Origin: [Empedobacter] haloabium
GTDB lineage: Bacteria; Pseudomonadota; Gammaproteobacteria; Burkholderiales; Burkholderiaceae_D
Length of the DNA stretch: 64,000 bases
Direction of reading: 5' to 3'
NCBI GenBank assembly: GCA_008011715.2
Contig: CP136508.1
Location: 2,604,001 to 2,668,000, forward strand
Positions 7,936-14,376 of this stretch are shown piece by piece; position 1 is the first letter of the stretch; each line of letters begins with the position of its first letter. Under the pieces are notes generated by a model. The model was not told where the DNA came from, searched no databases, and saw only the letters and a list, made by a program, of their open reading frames with translations. The position numbers were made by a program, and so were the translations under genes.

Positions 7936-8343
7936 TTACTTGGCCTTCGCCGCGATGGCGTTGACCAGGGCACAGCCGTCGTCCGCGGTGATCGTCATGA
8001 CGCTGGTCTGCACGAAGGCGACCGACTTGCCGTTGCTGCACGACGCACTGCCCAGGTACAGCGGGTTGACGTACGTCGTCGCGTCGATCTGCGTCAGCTC
8101 CGGCTGGTTCGCCAGCACGCGCTCCAGCAGACCATCGGTGTCGCGGAAGGACGAGGAACCGCCGTTGGCGTAATGGACCTGCACGTAGCGCGTGTCGGCC
8201 TGGAACGCGGTGACCTTGAAGACGTTGCGCGTGCTGAACGTCTTGCCGTCGCTGGTGCGGTACACGTCGTCTGCGGCACGTGCTGCCGATACTGCGGTCA
8301 CGCCTACGATTACTGCTGCTGCGATTGCGGTGATGCGTTTCAT
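7936..8343 (-). CDS. exported phage early protein
   Basis: 135 residues. Residues 1-23 form a signal peptide ending in ARA, and GGAGAAGCC precedes the ATG. The mature part has two cysteines (in SASCSNGK and DDGCALV), which may form a disulfide. No lipobox is present, so it should be soluble in the periplasm. It is the third gene of the PL operon, an odd place for an exported protein. Confidence 0.65.
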   Translation of the reverse strand: MKRITAIAAAVIVGVTAVSAARAADDVYRTSDGKTFSTRNVFKVTAFQADTRYVQVHYANGGSSSFRDTDGLLERVLANQPELTQIDATTYVNPLYLGSASCSNGKSVAFVQTSVMTITADDGCALVNAIAAKAK

Positions 8344-8377
8344 GGCTTCTCCAGGTGGTGCGCCAGCCGGCGCGGGG

Positions 8378-8515
8378 TTATGGGTGCCGTCTCTCCGGCT
8401 GCCAGCGCTGCGTAGGCTCTACGTCCTCTGTGACCGAGGCGGCCCTCCTACTTCTGACCCGGAGATTGGCAAACCGCACGTTGTATGTAGGGGTGCGGCG
8501 CTCCTTTTCGGTCAT
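8378..8515 (-). CDS. 45-residue basic phage protein
   Basis: The ATG at 8515 overlaps the upstream stop as ATGA. The product MTEKERRTPTYNVRFANLRVRSRR... is arginine-rich and ends with QPERRHP. It is the second gene after PL, the position held by N in lambda, but it is too short and divergent for me to call it an antiterminator. Confidence 0.5.
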   Translation of the reverse strand: MTEKERRTPTYNVRFANLRVRSRRAASVTEDVEPTQRWQPERRHP

Positions 8516-8736
8516 GCAAATTCGTGTGCGTCGGCCCAGCGGCTCTCGCGGCAGGCCAGGGCGTTGGCTTCGGCAGCGGCCACCTGGCCGTTCGCCGCGG
8601 CTTCGGCTTCCTCGTCGGCCCGCATTGCCGCTGCGTCAGCATCGATGCCCTCGGCAACCAGGCGATCGAAGATCAGCTGGAACGCGTCGGCGCTTGCTGC
8701 TTCGTACTGCTCTTGGTCGTCGTGGTGGCGGGCCAT
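8512..8736 (-). CDS. first gene of the PL operon, unknown
   Basis: 74 residues from ATG 8736, which has GGAGAAGCAG before it. An in-frame ATG at 8784 is excluded as a start because it overlaps the -10 of PL, upstream of the expected transcript. The acidic protein (MARHHDDQEQYEAASADAFQ, then EGIDADAAAMRADEEAEAAANGQ) resembles short phage proteins often placed first in the leftward operon. Function unknown. Confidence 0.65.
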   Translation of the reverse strand: MARHHDDQEQYEAASADAFQLIFDRLVAEGIDADAAAMRADEEAEAAANGQVAAAEANALACRESRWADAHEFA

Positions 8737-8782
8737 CTGCTTCTCCGGTCGGTGCGCTGCGTTGCGCGTTTCGATGGAGTTC

Positions 8783-8811
8783 ATTATCGGTGTTCCTATC
8801 TTTGATGTCAA
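8783..8811 (-). promoter_or_regulatory. PL promoter
   Basis: Reading leftwards, TTGACA (8811-8806) is followed by exactly 17 bases and then GATAAT (8788-8783). Transcription should start near 8775, ahead of the gene at 8736. The -35 and -10 are each touched by one operator. Confidence 0.85.
8786..8799. promoter_or_regulatory. operator OL2-like, over the PL -10
   Basis: ATCGGTGTTCCTAT, an imperfect palindrome with half-sites ATCGG and CCTAT. Its last three bases in the PL direction are the first three of the -10. Confidence 0.75.
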
Positions 8812-8824
8812 TAGGGATACCGAT
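8811..8824. promoter_or_regulatory. operator OL1-like, at the PL -35
   Basis: ATAGGGATACCGAT, same motif as the neighbouring operator, centre to centre 25 bases away. Its edge base is the first T of the PL -35. Confidence 0.75.
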
Positions 8825-8846
8825 ATTTTTATCCGTCTCGTATCGG

Positions 8847-8866
8847 CCCTGTCAGAACCGACAGGG
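8847..8866. repeat. perfect 7-base inverted repeat upstream of PL
   Basis: CCCTGTC, six bases, GACAGGG. It has no T run, so it is not a normal terminator; it lies between PL and the terminator at 8886-8910. It could be a protein-binding site. Confidence 0.5.
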
Positions 8867-8885
8867 TGTCACTGAAGCGTGGACG

Positions 8886-8910
8886 TAAAAAAGCCCCGGC
8901 TGGCGGGGCT
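8886..8910 (-). terminator. terminator of the accessory block
   Basis: AGCCCCG, loop, CGGGGCT, followed on the minus strand by six T. It ends leftward transcription from 8929-10709 just before PL, insulating the two units. Confidence 0.85.
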
Positions 8911-8928
8911 GTTCAGGCAGGAGAAAGG

Positions 8929-9450
8929 CTACTTCTGATCGTTCGGCTGTTTCGCGCGTGTCGCGTCTAGCTGTTGCTGCAACTGCTTGAGGAGTGCATC
9001 GGTAGCCTCTGTCTGCCGGCGCACCTCAGCCTGAGCTGCTGCCGTGTTCTTTCCGGACTCGAAGGAGGCCAGCATATTGGAAAGGACTGTGGCGTTGAAT
9101 GCAGCGACGCCGAAAACTATCGCCAATACTGTCCCGATTGCGGTTGTGATGATCGTATGCTTTAGCGTTCGAACGTAGCTGGTCGTCTCACTAAGCGACG
9201 TCTCGATTCGGGTCATGCGCTCATCCGCGCGCGCCCAGCGCTCCTCCATGCGCCCCATGAAGCCATCGATGCTGGCTTGGATGGCCGCGACACGACCGTC
9301 CATCCGAGCCTCAATGGTTTGGAGCTTTGCGTCGTGTTCTTCGCGGGAGAGGTCTGTCATGGCCTTATGATGGGGCTGCGTCTCGACCCTGTCAAGATCA
9401 CGCTTTACACCCTCCAAAAACTCAGTGAAACTTCTGTCCGGACTAGTCAT
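8929..9450 (-). CDS. coiled-coil membrane protein of the immunity region
   Basis: 173 residues. Residues 30-95 are a heptad-like charged helix (EARMDGRVAAIQASIDGFMGRMEERW). A single membrane segment follows at about 98-120 (TIITTAIGTVLAIVFGVAAF), then a second glutamine-rich coiled coil to the end. The position between the repressor and PL is where lambdoid phages keep exclusion genes (rexAB, sieB), so membrane-based superinfection exclusion is a reasonable but unproven guess. Base composition is lower in GC than that of the phage core. Confidence 0.65.
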   Translation of the reverse strand: MTSPDRSFTEFLEGVKRDLDRVETQPHHKAMTDLSREEHDAKLQTIEARMDGRVAAIQASIDGFMGRMEERWARADERMTRIETSLSETTSYVRTLKHTIITTAIGTVLAIVFGVAAFNATVLSNMLASFESGKNTAAAQAEVRRQTEATDALLKQLQQQLDATRAKQPNDQK

Positions 9451-9634
9451 TCTGACCCCACTGTTTCATAAGCGCGGTTATTTCATCGAAGCTACGCTTA
9501 TTTTCCTCGTAGTTTGCCTTTAGTTTCTCACTAATATCACTACGGGCATCCAGCGATAGCATACCAATGCTATGATTCAAACGGACCATCATAAGCGTGA
9601 TTTCCACCAGCAACTTTTTCTCTGGGGTCTCCAT
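9443..9634 (-). CDS. small helical protein of the accessory block
   Basis: 63 residues, GGAAGG before the ATG, overlapping the coiled-coil gene by eight bases. It is helical with charged faces (ISEKLKANYEENKRSFDEITALMKQW). It is probably co-translated with and may bind the coiled-coil membrane protein; that is an inference from spacing. Confidence 0.6.
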   Translation of the reverse strand: METPEKKLLVEITLMMVRLNHSIGMLSLDARSDISEKLKANYEENKRSFDEITALMKQWGQND

Positions 9635-9691
9635 ACACCTTCCTAACGACTATCATTTCTGCGGAATCAGCGAAACGCCGGGCGGACACTC

Positions 9692-10387
9692 TTACAGATT
9701 AGTCGCTGATTTTTTCTTCATCTCTTCTCTGCACACTTCAAAATTATCATATGTATATTGAATAGAAACATAGCCTTTGCTTGTGGAAATCGCGTTCGCA
9801 GCGACTTCAATGTTTGCCATCTTGTCGGGCAGTGGCGTTTCTAACTTCTTCGTTGACCAATCATATGCGTAAAAAACCGACTCCTCTTTAAGCGCCATCA
9901 TCCAAAACTGTGGGTTGTTCCGATATACCTCGCGGCCTGTATAGTTGACTTTAGTAGAGTATTTCCCGTACTTCACGCTCATCAACTCGGCATACTGATC
10001 CACTTTTGTGCGTAGCTGATCACCCGAGTCATTCACTAAATCCACGTCATGGTTAGCCCGAATTCGGCACACTCCCGCAGTGGGTGTGGCGAAAACCGAA
10101 TAGTCTGTTATGCCATCCAAAGGCTTAGGCGGCTTTCCAACAAACACGTTAGGTGAGGTCTCGGATTCCTTAAACCCCAGCTGGCTCAACTCGGCAATAG
10201 ACATTCCGCCAGCGAGGCCAAAGGGGCCATTGCGAACCGGCTTGTTCTGTGCGGGTTTCGGCGCAGGGGCGCTGGAATCAGCAACATGTTGAGTGGCCCC
10301 ACTAGGCTTACCCTCTTGTTTCTGACAACCGACTACGACAAAAATAAGGGCTGCACCTACAATAAATTTGATGGAATTGACTGGCAT
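9692..10387 (-). CDS. lipoprotein of the immunity region
   Basis: 231 residues from ATG 10387. The start is followed by VNSIKFIVGAALIFVVVGCQ, a lipoprotein signal with the lipobox VVGC. The mature part has a proline-rich linker, then a folded domain of about 180 residues with GMSIAELSQLGF near its start. AT-rich codons set it apart from its neighbours, suggesting separate acquisition (a moron). A phage lipoprotein beside the repressor is typical of surface exclusion factors, but no family is recognised. The ribosome site is weak. Confidence 0.7.
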   Translation of the reverse strand: MPVNSIKFIVGAALIFVVVGCQKQEGKPSGATQHVADSSAPAPKPAQNKPVRNGPFGLAGGMSIAELSQLGFKESETSPNVFVGKPPKPLDGITDYSVFATPTAGVCRIRANHDVDLVNDSGDQLRTKVDQYAELMSVKYGKYSTKVNYTGREVYRNNPQFWMMALKEESVFYAYDWSTKKLETPLPDKMANIEVAANAISTSKGYVSIQYTYDNFEVCREEMKKKSATNL

Positions 10388-10427
10388 ATAATTGAATTGT
10401 TTTCGGCATCGCAGCGTGCCGGGTCGC

Positions 10428-10709
10428 CTAAAACGGTAACTCAGCCTCGACTTGCGCTGGCAACTCCGCCCACGCCAGATCCTCGCCATTCGACAGCAGT
10501 GCGAACAGGTAGGGCTCGGCGTCAAACTGGGCCTTCGCCTTCGCGCCCTTCCAGCTCGCGCCATCACGCGCTACCAACATGACCGGCATCGCCAGCAGCG
10601 CCTGCAGTTCAACAATCAATACATCGGAGCGCGCTCCGGCAAGCTGACCACGTTCGACCAGCACAACAGCCATGCGCACGCCGCGCAGGCTCACAACAGC
10701 GTAGTGCAT
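10428..10709 (-). CDS. small protein translationally coupled to the repressor
   Basis: 93 residues. The ATG shares one base with the repressor stop (TAATG), so it should be made whenever the repressor is made. The protein starts MHYAVVSLRGVRMAVVLVERGQL and has a WKGAKAKAQFDAEPY segment. It is not a known Rex protein. Expression in the lysogen is expected. Confidence 0.65.
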   Translation of the reverse strand: MHYAVVSLRGVRMAVVLVERGQLAGARSDVLIVELQALLAMPVMLVARDGASWKGAKAKAQFDAEPYLFALLSNGEDLAWAELPAQVEAELPF

Positions 10710-11419
10710 TAGATTCTCTCGCTTTCCTTACGAACAATGCGACCGATGATGATGCACGCATCACCGTCGCAGACCTTCTTGTGAAATTTTCGTTGGTCGG
10801 GGTTGTCCGACATTAGCCACCAACGCCCAGCGTCGCGCGAGAACCGCTTGATGACCGGCTCTCCCTCGTAATTCACAGCGAAGACAGCTCCGTCCACGGG
10901 CCGCTTGTCGGCCGTGTTTATGACCACCGAATCGCCCTCGTAAAGTGATGGTTCCATGCTTTCGCCCTTGACGCTGATCATGATCAAGCTGTCGCGGCTG
11001 TAGCCATGCTTCTGCATCCAATCTGTGGGCACGGTACCAGTCGATCCGTCGAATCGTTCTGGCTCCATCTCGAAGCCGTTAATCCCTGCCGATAGGCGAA
11101 GCTTGACGCGAGGAATCAGCGTCAGGCGTGGGTCGTCGTCCCCGACGGCTTCCACGCGCTTGAATGTTCCAGGCGGCAGACCGAAGTTCTCATCTGCGCG
11201 GCTGCCAACAGTCGGGTCCATCGGGCCCGCACCGGTCTCTAGCCACAGCGCGTTGACGCCGAGCGCTGCGGCAAACGACGCGATCATTGTCGTGCCCTGA
11301 GACTCACCCGTTTCCAGTTCGGATAGCGTCGCCTGGGCCATGCCCACTTTCTGGGCCAGCGCCTTCTGCGTCAGGCCAGCGGCCCGCCGTGCTTCCTTGA
11401 TTCTCGATCCTATAGACAT
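10709..11419 (-). CDS. cI: CI-type phage repressor, LexA/S24 autocleaving
   Basis: 236 residues. Residues 5-60 are a helix-turn-helix domain (RRAAGLTQKALAQKVGMAQATLS). The C-terminal half is an S24 peptidase: the cleavage bond Ala111-Gly112, nucleophile Ser154 in KGESMEP and general base Lys191 in IKRF are all visible. It keeps the prophage silent and should self-cleave with RecA after DNA damage. The ATG at 11419 lies inside an operator, so the protein can repress its own gene. Longer in-frame starts would pass through the operators and are rejected. Confidence 0.95.
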   Translation of the reverse strand: MSIGSRIKEARRAAGLTQKALAQKVGMAQATLSELETGESQGTTMIASFAAALGVNALWLETGAGPMDPTVGSRADENFGLPPGTFKRVEAVGDDDPRLTLIPRVKLRLSAGINGFEMEPERFDGSTGTVPTDWMQKHGYSRDSLIMISVKGESMEPSLYEGDSVVINTADKRPVDGAVFAVNYEGEPVIKRFSRDAGRWWLMSDNPDQRKFHKKVCDGDACIIIGRIVRKESERI

Positions 11420-11425
11420 ACCGAT
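11412..11425. promoter_or_regulatory. third right operator, over the repressor start codon
   Basis: ATAGACATACCGAT differs from the PL operator ATAGGGATACCGAT at two positions. It covers the repressor ATG (11419-11417), a position suited to negative autoregulation. Its centre is 32 bases from the next operator. Confidence 0.6.
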
Positions 11426-11431
11426 ATTATC
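11419..11431 (-). promoter_or_regulatory. probable repressor promoter (PRM) -10 region
   Basis: On the minus strand GATAAT (11431-11426) is followed after six bases by the repressor ATG, so transcription may begin at the A of the start codon. The -35 is poor, as in activated PRM promoters. No ribosome site of normal spacing is present. Confidence 0.45.
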
Positions 11432-11443
11432 TTCCAGCATCAA

Positions 11444-11457
11444 ATAGGAATGCCGAT
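11444..11457. promoter_or_regulatory. operator at the PR -35
   Basis: ATAGGAATGCCGAT. Its last T is the first base of the PR -35, the same relation as at PL. Confidence 0.75.
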
Positions 11458-11485
11458 TGACAGATAAGATCGGAGTTCCTATACT
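11457..11485 (+). promoter_or_regulatory. PR promoter
   Basis: TTGACA (11457-11462), 17 bases, TATACT (11480-11485). The expected start site falls at 11492-11493, that is, at the cro ATG. Confidence 0.88.
11469..11482. promoter_or_regulatory. operator over the PR -10
   Basis: ATCGGAGTTCCTAT, centre 25 bases from the upstream operator; overlaps the -10 by three bases. Confidence 0.75.
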
Positions 11486-11492
11486 GCTACGC

Positions 11493-11696
11493 ATGGACAT
11501 CCCTTTCACGATCAAAAGCCTCCGACTGGCAGGCATGACCCAAACGCAGATTGGCAAGGCGATTGGTGTGAGCCAAACATCGGTAAGCGACATGGAGCAC
11601 GGCAAGGCTGGCGTCATCCGGCCGTCGTACCAGGTCACCCACGGACTGAAGCGCCTGGCCGCAAAGCACAAGGTCGCGACGAAGCCGCCCAGCTGA
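11493..11696 (+). CDS. cro: Cro-like repressor
   Basis: 67 residues from ATG 11493. It is one small helix-turn-helix domain (LRLAGMTQTQIGKAIGVSQTSVSDMEHGKAG) followed by a short tail, the size and position of Cro. It is divergent from the repressor and driven by PR. An in-frame ATG at 11457 lies in the -35 and cannot be used. There is no Shine-Dalgarno sequence, in line with a leaderless message. Confidence 0.85.
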   Translation: MDIPFTIKSLRLAGMTQTQIGKAIGVSQTSVSDMEHGKAGVIRPSYQVTHGLKRLAAKHKVATKPPS

Positions 11697-11768
11697 TCCA
11701 GCCAGCGGCGCACTCAGTACCGACTTCCCAACCCCGAAATCCTGAACCACGAACACAAGGAAAACACC

Positions 11769-12014
11769 ATGGCACCACGCGACATCACCGTAAAGACCCT
11801 GCTCAACGCTGACGAGTACCTCGACTTCGATCAAGAGTGCGCGATCGCGGACAAGAAGCACAGCCCGCTGCTGCGCGACCTGGCAAAGCAGTGGATGGCG
11901 GAGCAGAAGCATAAGCGTCAGCAGCGAAACATGGAACGGCCAGTCTACGGCCAGAACATGGCCATGTTGCTGCCGACCCGAGTAGCACGCCCGCGCATGC
12001 ACATGCGTCTTTGA
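11769..12014 (+). CDS. small regulator-like protein in the cII position
   Basis: 81 residues with AAGGAAAACACC before the ATG. The sequence TVKTLLNADEYLDFDQECAIADKKHSPLLRDLAKQWM has the strand-helix-helix look of a ribbon-helix-helix DNA-binding protein, followed by a basic tail. It occupies the cII slot between cro and the replication genes but is not a CII homologue that I can recognise. Confidence 0.55.
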   Translation: MAPRDITVKTLLNADEYLDFDQECAIADKKHSPLLRDLAKQWMAEQKHKRQQRNMERPVYGQNMAMLLPTRVARPRMHMRL

Positions 12015-12069
12015 TGCGAGGGGCACATGGACATTCGAACTACCAACGTAACGACAAGGCCCACGACAC

Positions 12070-12261
12070 ATGAACCAGCGAACTACCCCAGCAGCAGCTG
12101 CCGAAAGGATCGTCACCGAGGCGCACGTCTGGCGCGCAATCGACAAGGACGCGATCGCCAACAAGCAGAACCCCAACCGCGAGCTGGCTGCTGCTGCCCG
12201 GCGCGCGGAGTACCGTGCGCGGCAGAACTTGCGCAAGGCCATCGACGAGGCGGGCGCGTGA
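12070..12261 (+). CDS. small phage protein, unknown
   Basis: 63 residues, helical and alanine/arginine-rich (ELAAAARRAEYRARQNLRKAIDEAGA). It ends in a TGATG junction with the next gene. The ribosome site is weak. It could be an early regulator; nothing specific is seen. Confidence 0.5.
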   Translation: MNQRTTPAAAAERIVTEAHVWRAIDKDAIANKQNPNRELAAAARRAEYRARQNLRKAIDEAGA

Positions 12262-12434
12262 TGGACCTGTCGATCATGATCCAGAACCAGCAGTTCAAAC
12301 ACGGCGAGAAGGCCGCGCTCCGCGGTGAGCCGCGCGACTCCCACGTCATGAACCATGACGCCCGCGCGCTGCATGACTGGCTGCGCGGGTATGACAGCGT
12401 GGCCGCCCAGCAGCTGGAAGGCGCCGAGCCATGA
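12261..12434 (+). CDS. small phage protein, unknown
   Basis: 57 residues. The start overlaps the previous stop (TGATG) and the end overlaps the next start (ATGA), which together support this frame. The product is MDLSIMIQNQQFKHGEKAAL... with a HDARALHDWLRGYDS helix. Confidence 0.55.
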   Translation: MDLSIMIQNQQFKHGEKAALRGEPRDSHVMNHDARALHDWLRGYDSVAAQQLEGAEP

Positions 12435-12832
12435 CCGCGCTCTTCGACCCTGACGACCTGGCGATCGTGCCAATCCGCGCGCTGCAGGAGCACTTGGTCG
12501 GCCTGCTGGAGAAGCAGCCGCGCACCATCCGCGAGCTGGTCATCCTGACCGGCTGGAGCGTCGACGCGATCCGCGTCCGCCTGCGCCTGCTGCAGGACGC
12601 CGGCCGCATCCACCATCAAGACGTCCAGCTGCGCCAGGGCGTGCTGTACGTCTGGCACGCCGGCCCGACGCCATACGCACCGGTACCGAAGCGCGTGCAC
12701 CGCGACGACCCGCGCCAGTCCACCGTCACCGCCTATCCATCCAACGCCGTCCGTGACCCGTTCGTGGCCGCCCTGTTCGGCGCCCCTGTCCGCACCGGCA
12801 TGCTGGCCGGCATCCTGAGCGGGGAGGGCTGA
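12431..12832 (+). CDS. winged-helix phage protein
   Basis: 133 residues with an ATGA overlap at its start. Residues 20-70 read as a winged helix (HLVGLLEKQPRTIRELVILTGWSVDAIRVRLRLLQDAGRI), the fold used in MarR- and ArsR-like proteins. The rest is a proline-rich tail. It directly precedes the replication initiator and may aid or regulate replication. Confidence 0.65.
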   Translation: MTALFDPDDLAIVPIRALQEHLVGLLEKQPRTIRELVILTGWSVDAIRVRLRLLQDAGRIHHQDVQLRQGVLYVWHAGPTPYAPVPKRVHRDDPRQSTVTAYPSNAVRDPFVAALFGAPVRTGMLAGILSGEG

Positions 12833-12833
12833 C

Positions 12834-13703
12834 GTGGCCGGTGACTGGATAAAGATGCGCAGCAACCTGTGGGACGACCCACGTGTCGCGCGCTTGGTCG
12901 AAGAGACCGACCAGTCCGAAGCGGCCGTCATCGGCGGCCTGTACTGGCTGTGGGCAACCGCAGACCAGCATTCCTCCGATGGCCTGCTGCACGGGATGAC
13001 CACGCGCACCATCGACCGCAAGACCGGTGTCTCTGGCTTGGGCAAGGCCCTGATCGTCATCGGCTGGCTGAGCGAAAACGATGAGGGCGTTACCGTCTCG
13101 CGATTCGATGAGCACAACGGCGCTTCTGCCAAATCGCGCGCTCAGACGGCGAAGCGCGTGGCAAACCATAAGGGTAACGCGAAGGTAACGCAGGCAGCGT
13201 TACCAGAATCGGGTCAGTCCGTTAGCGGTGCGTTACCTAGAGAAAGAGAAGAGAAAGAGAAAGAAGAAGAACCGTCTTCGGCAGCCAGCGGAGCGGATCA
13301 ACCGGAGTTGCCCCCGGAAGTGCCCGCTGCGCGCGCTGGGGACGGGGTTCCTCCTGCTCCAGCGACGCTGCTGTCGATCGCAATGCGCCGCGCTGGCATC
13401 GACTGCCAACCTGCAGACCCTCGCCTTGCCGCCCTGGCTGCGCAAGGGGTCACGCCAGAGACGGCTGCGGCCGCCTGCGCGGAGGCGAAAGGTGCCAAGC
13501 CCGGCGAGCGTATCGGCCTGGGCTACGTGGTGGCGATCCTGAACCGCTGGTCTGCCGACGCCGCGAAGGTGCAGGCCGGCGGCGCCAACGGTGCCCGCGC
13601 GTCGCCGCGGCAGGCCCAGCAAGCGAACACGCAAACCCTCCTGGACCGCATCAACGGAAAGCAAAGCCATGACCCTCAGCCTCGCATCATCGACATCAAC
13701 TGA
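12834..13703 (+). CDS. replication initiator, O-like
   Basis: 289 residues from a GTG one base after the previous stop. The N-terminal 105 residues (MAGDWIKMRSNLWDDPRVARLVEE... WLWATADQHSSDGLL) are the initiator/winged-helix domain found in many phage O-like proteins. A lysine/glutamate low-complexity stretch follows near residue 137 and a C-terminal domain binds the helicase loader in known relatives. The gene itself carries GCGTTACC iterons and a purine tract, as lambda O carries its origin. Confidence 0.85.
   Translation: MAGDWIKMRSNLWDDPRVARLVEETDQSEAAVIGGLYWLWATADQHSSDGLLHGMTTRTIDRKTGVSGLGKALIVIGWLSENDEGVTVSRFDEHNGASAKSRAQTAKRVANHKGNAKVTQAALPESGQSVSGALPREREEKEKEEEPSSAASGADQPELPPEVPAARAGDGVPPAPATLLSIAMRRAGIDCQPADPRLAALAAQGVTPETAAAACAEAKGAKPGERIGLGYVVAILNRWSADAAKVQAGGANGARASPRQAQQANTQTLLDRINGKQSHDPQPRIIDIN
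13087..13271. other. probable phage replication origin inside the O-like gene
   Basis: Five copies of GCGTTACC occur: 13087-13094, 13173-13180 (reverse), 13184-13191 (reverse), 13197-13204 and 13230-13237. Right after the last copy is a 33-base run of pure purines (13239-13271). Iterons followed by an asymmetric, easily melted tract within the initiator gene is the layout of lambda ori. Confidence 0.7.
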
Positions 13704-14376
13704 ATCGCTGCCCGAAACCTGGGTCGAACGGCTGTTCCAGCGGATGCTGCTGGACTATGGCAAGAAGTTCTCCGACCAGTGGGGCGGCGCCGACACGAAC
13801 ACGCTGATCGCGCACTGGTCGCGCGAGCTGGCCGGCTACACCGGCGCGGAGCTCAAGCGCGGCCTGGATGCCCTCAGCACGCGCGACTGGCCGCCGACCC
13901 TGCCCGAGTTCAAGAAGCTGTGCCGGCGCCCGCTCGACGCGACGGCGGCCTACTACGAGGCTGTGGCCGGCGTGCAGGCCCGCGCCGGCGGCGAGTACGG
14001 TAAGTGGTCGCATCCGGCCATCTACTGGGCCGCCATGCCGCTGTCGTTCGAGCTGCGCGAGCAGACGTACAGCCAGCTCAAGCAGCGCTGGGAAGCCGCG
14101 CTGACGGAGCAGATGGACAAGGGCGAGTGGCCCGAGATTCCGCAGGCCATGGTCGCGCTGCCGGCGCCGGGCAAGACGAAGACCAGCCGCGAGGAAGCAT
14201 CGCGCCGGCTGCGCGAGTTGAATGCCAGCACGGTCGTCAAGGATTCCGCCGGCCGCGACGCCCGAGGCTGGGCCCGCAAGCTGCTGGAGCGCGAGGCCGC
14301 CGGCGAAACGCTGTTGCCGATCCAATCGCGGTTCGCGCGCCAGGCGCTGGACATGAAGGCCGAGGTGCCAGCGTGA
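13669..14376 (+). CDS. P-like helicase-loading replication protein
   Basis: 235 residues from ATG 13669, overlapping the O-like gene by 35 bases. It has ERLFQRMLLDYGKKFSDQWGG, HWSRELAGYTGAELKRGLDAL and WPPTLPEFKKLCR, the pattern of phage replication P proteins that deliver the host DnaB helicase to O. Position directly after O supports the call. Confidence 0.8.
   Translation: MTLSLASSTSTESLPETWVERLFQRMLLDYGKKFSDQWGGADTNTLIAHWSRELAGYTGAELKRGLDALSTRDWPPTLPEFKKLCRRPLDATAAYYEAVAGVQARAGGEYGKWSHPAIYWAAMPLSFELREQTYSQLKQRWEAALTEQMDKGEWPEIPQAMVALPAPGKTKTSREEASRRLRELNASTVVKDSAGRDARGWARKLLEREAAGETLLPIQSRFARQALDMKAEVPA

Noticed and set aside
8512..8784. Longer start (ATG 8784) for the first PL gene
   Set aside because: This ATG overlaps the -10 of PL and so lies upstream of the transcript.
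11457..11696. Longer start (ATG 11457) for cro
   Set aside because: It lies in the PR -35 and would translate the operator.
12027..12434. 135-codon frame covering two small genes
   Set aside because: Its first two thirds are a shadow of the gene at 12070-12261; only the last 57 codons, from the overlapping ATG at 12261, look like protein.
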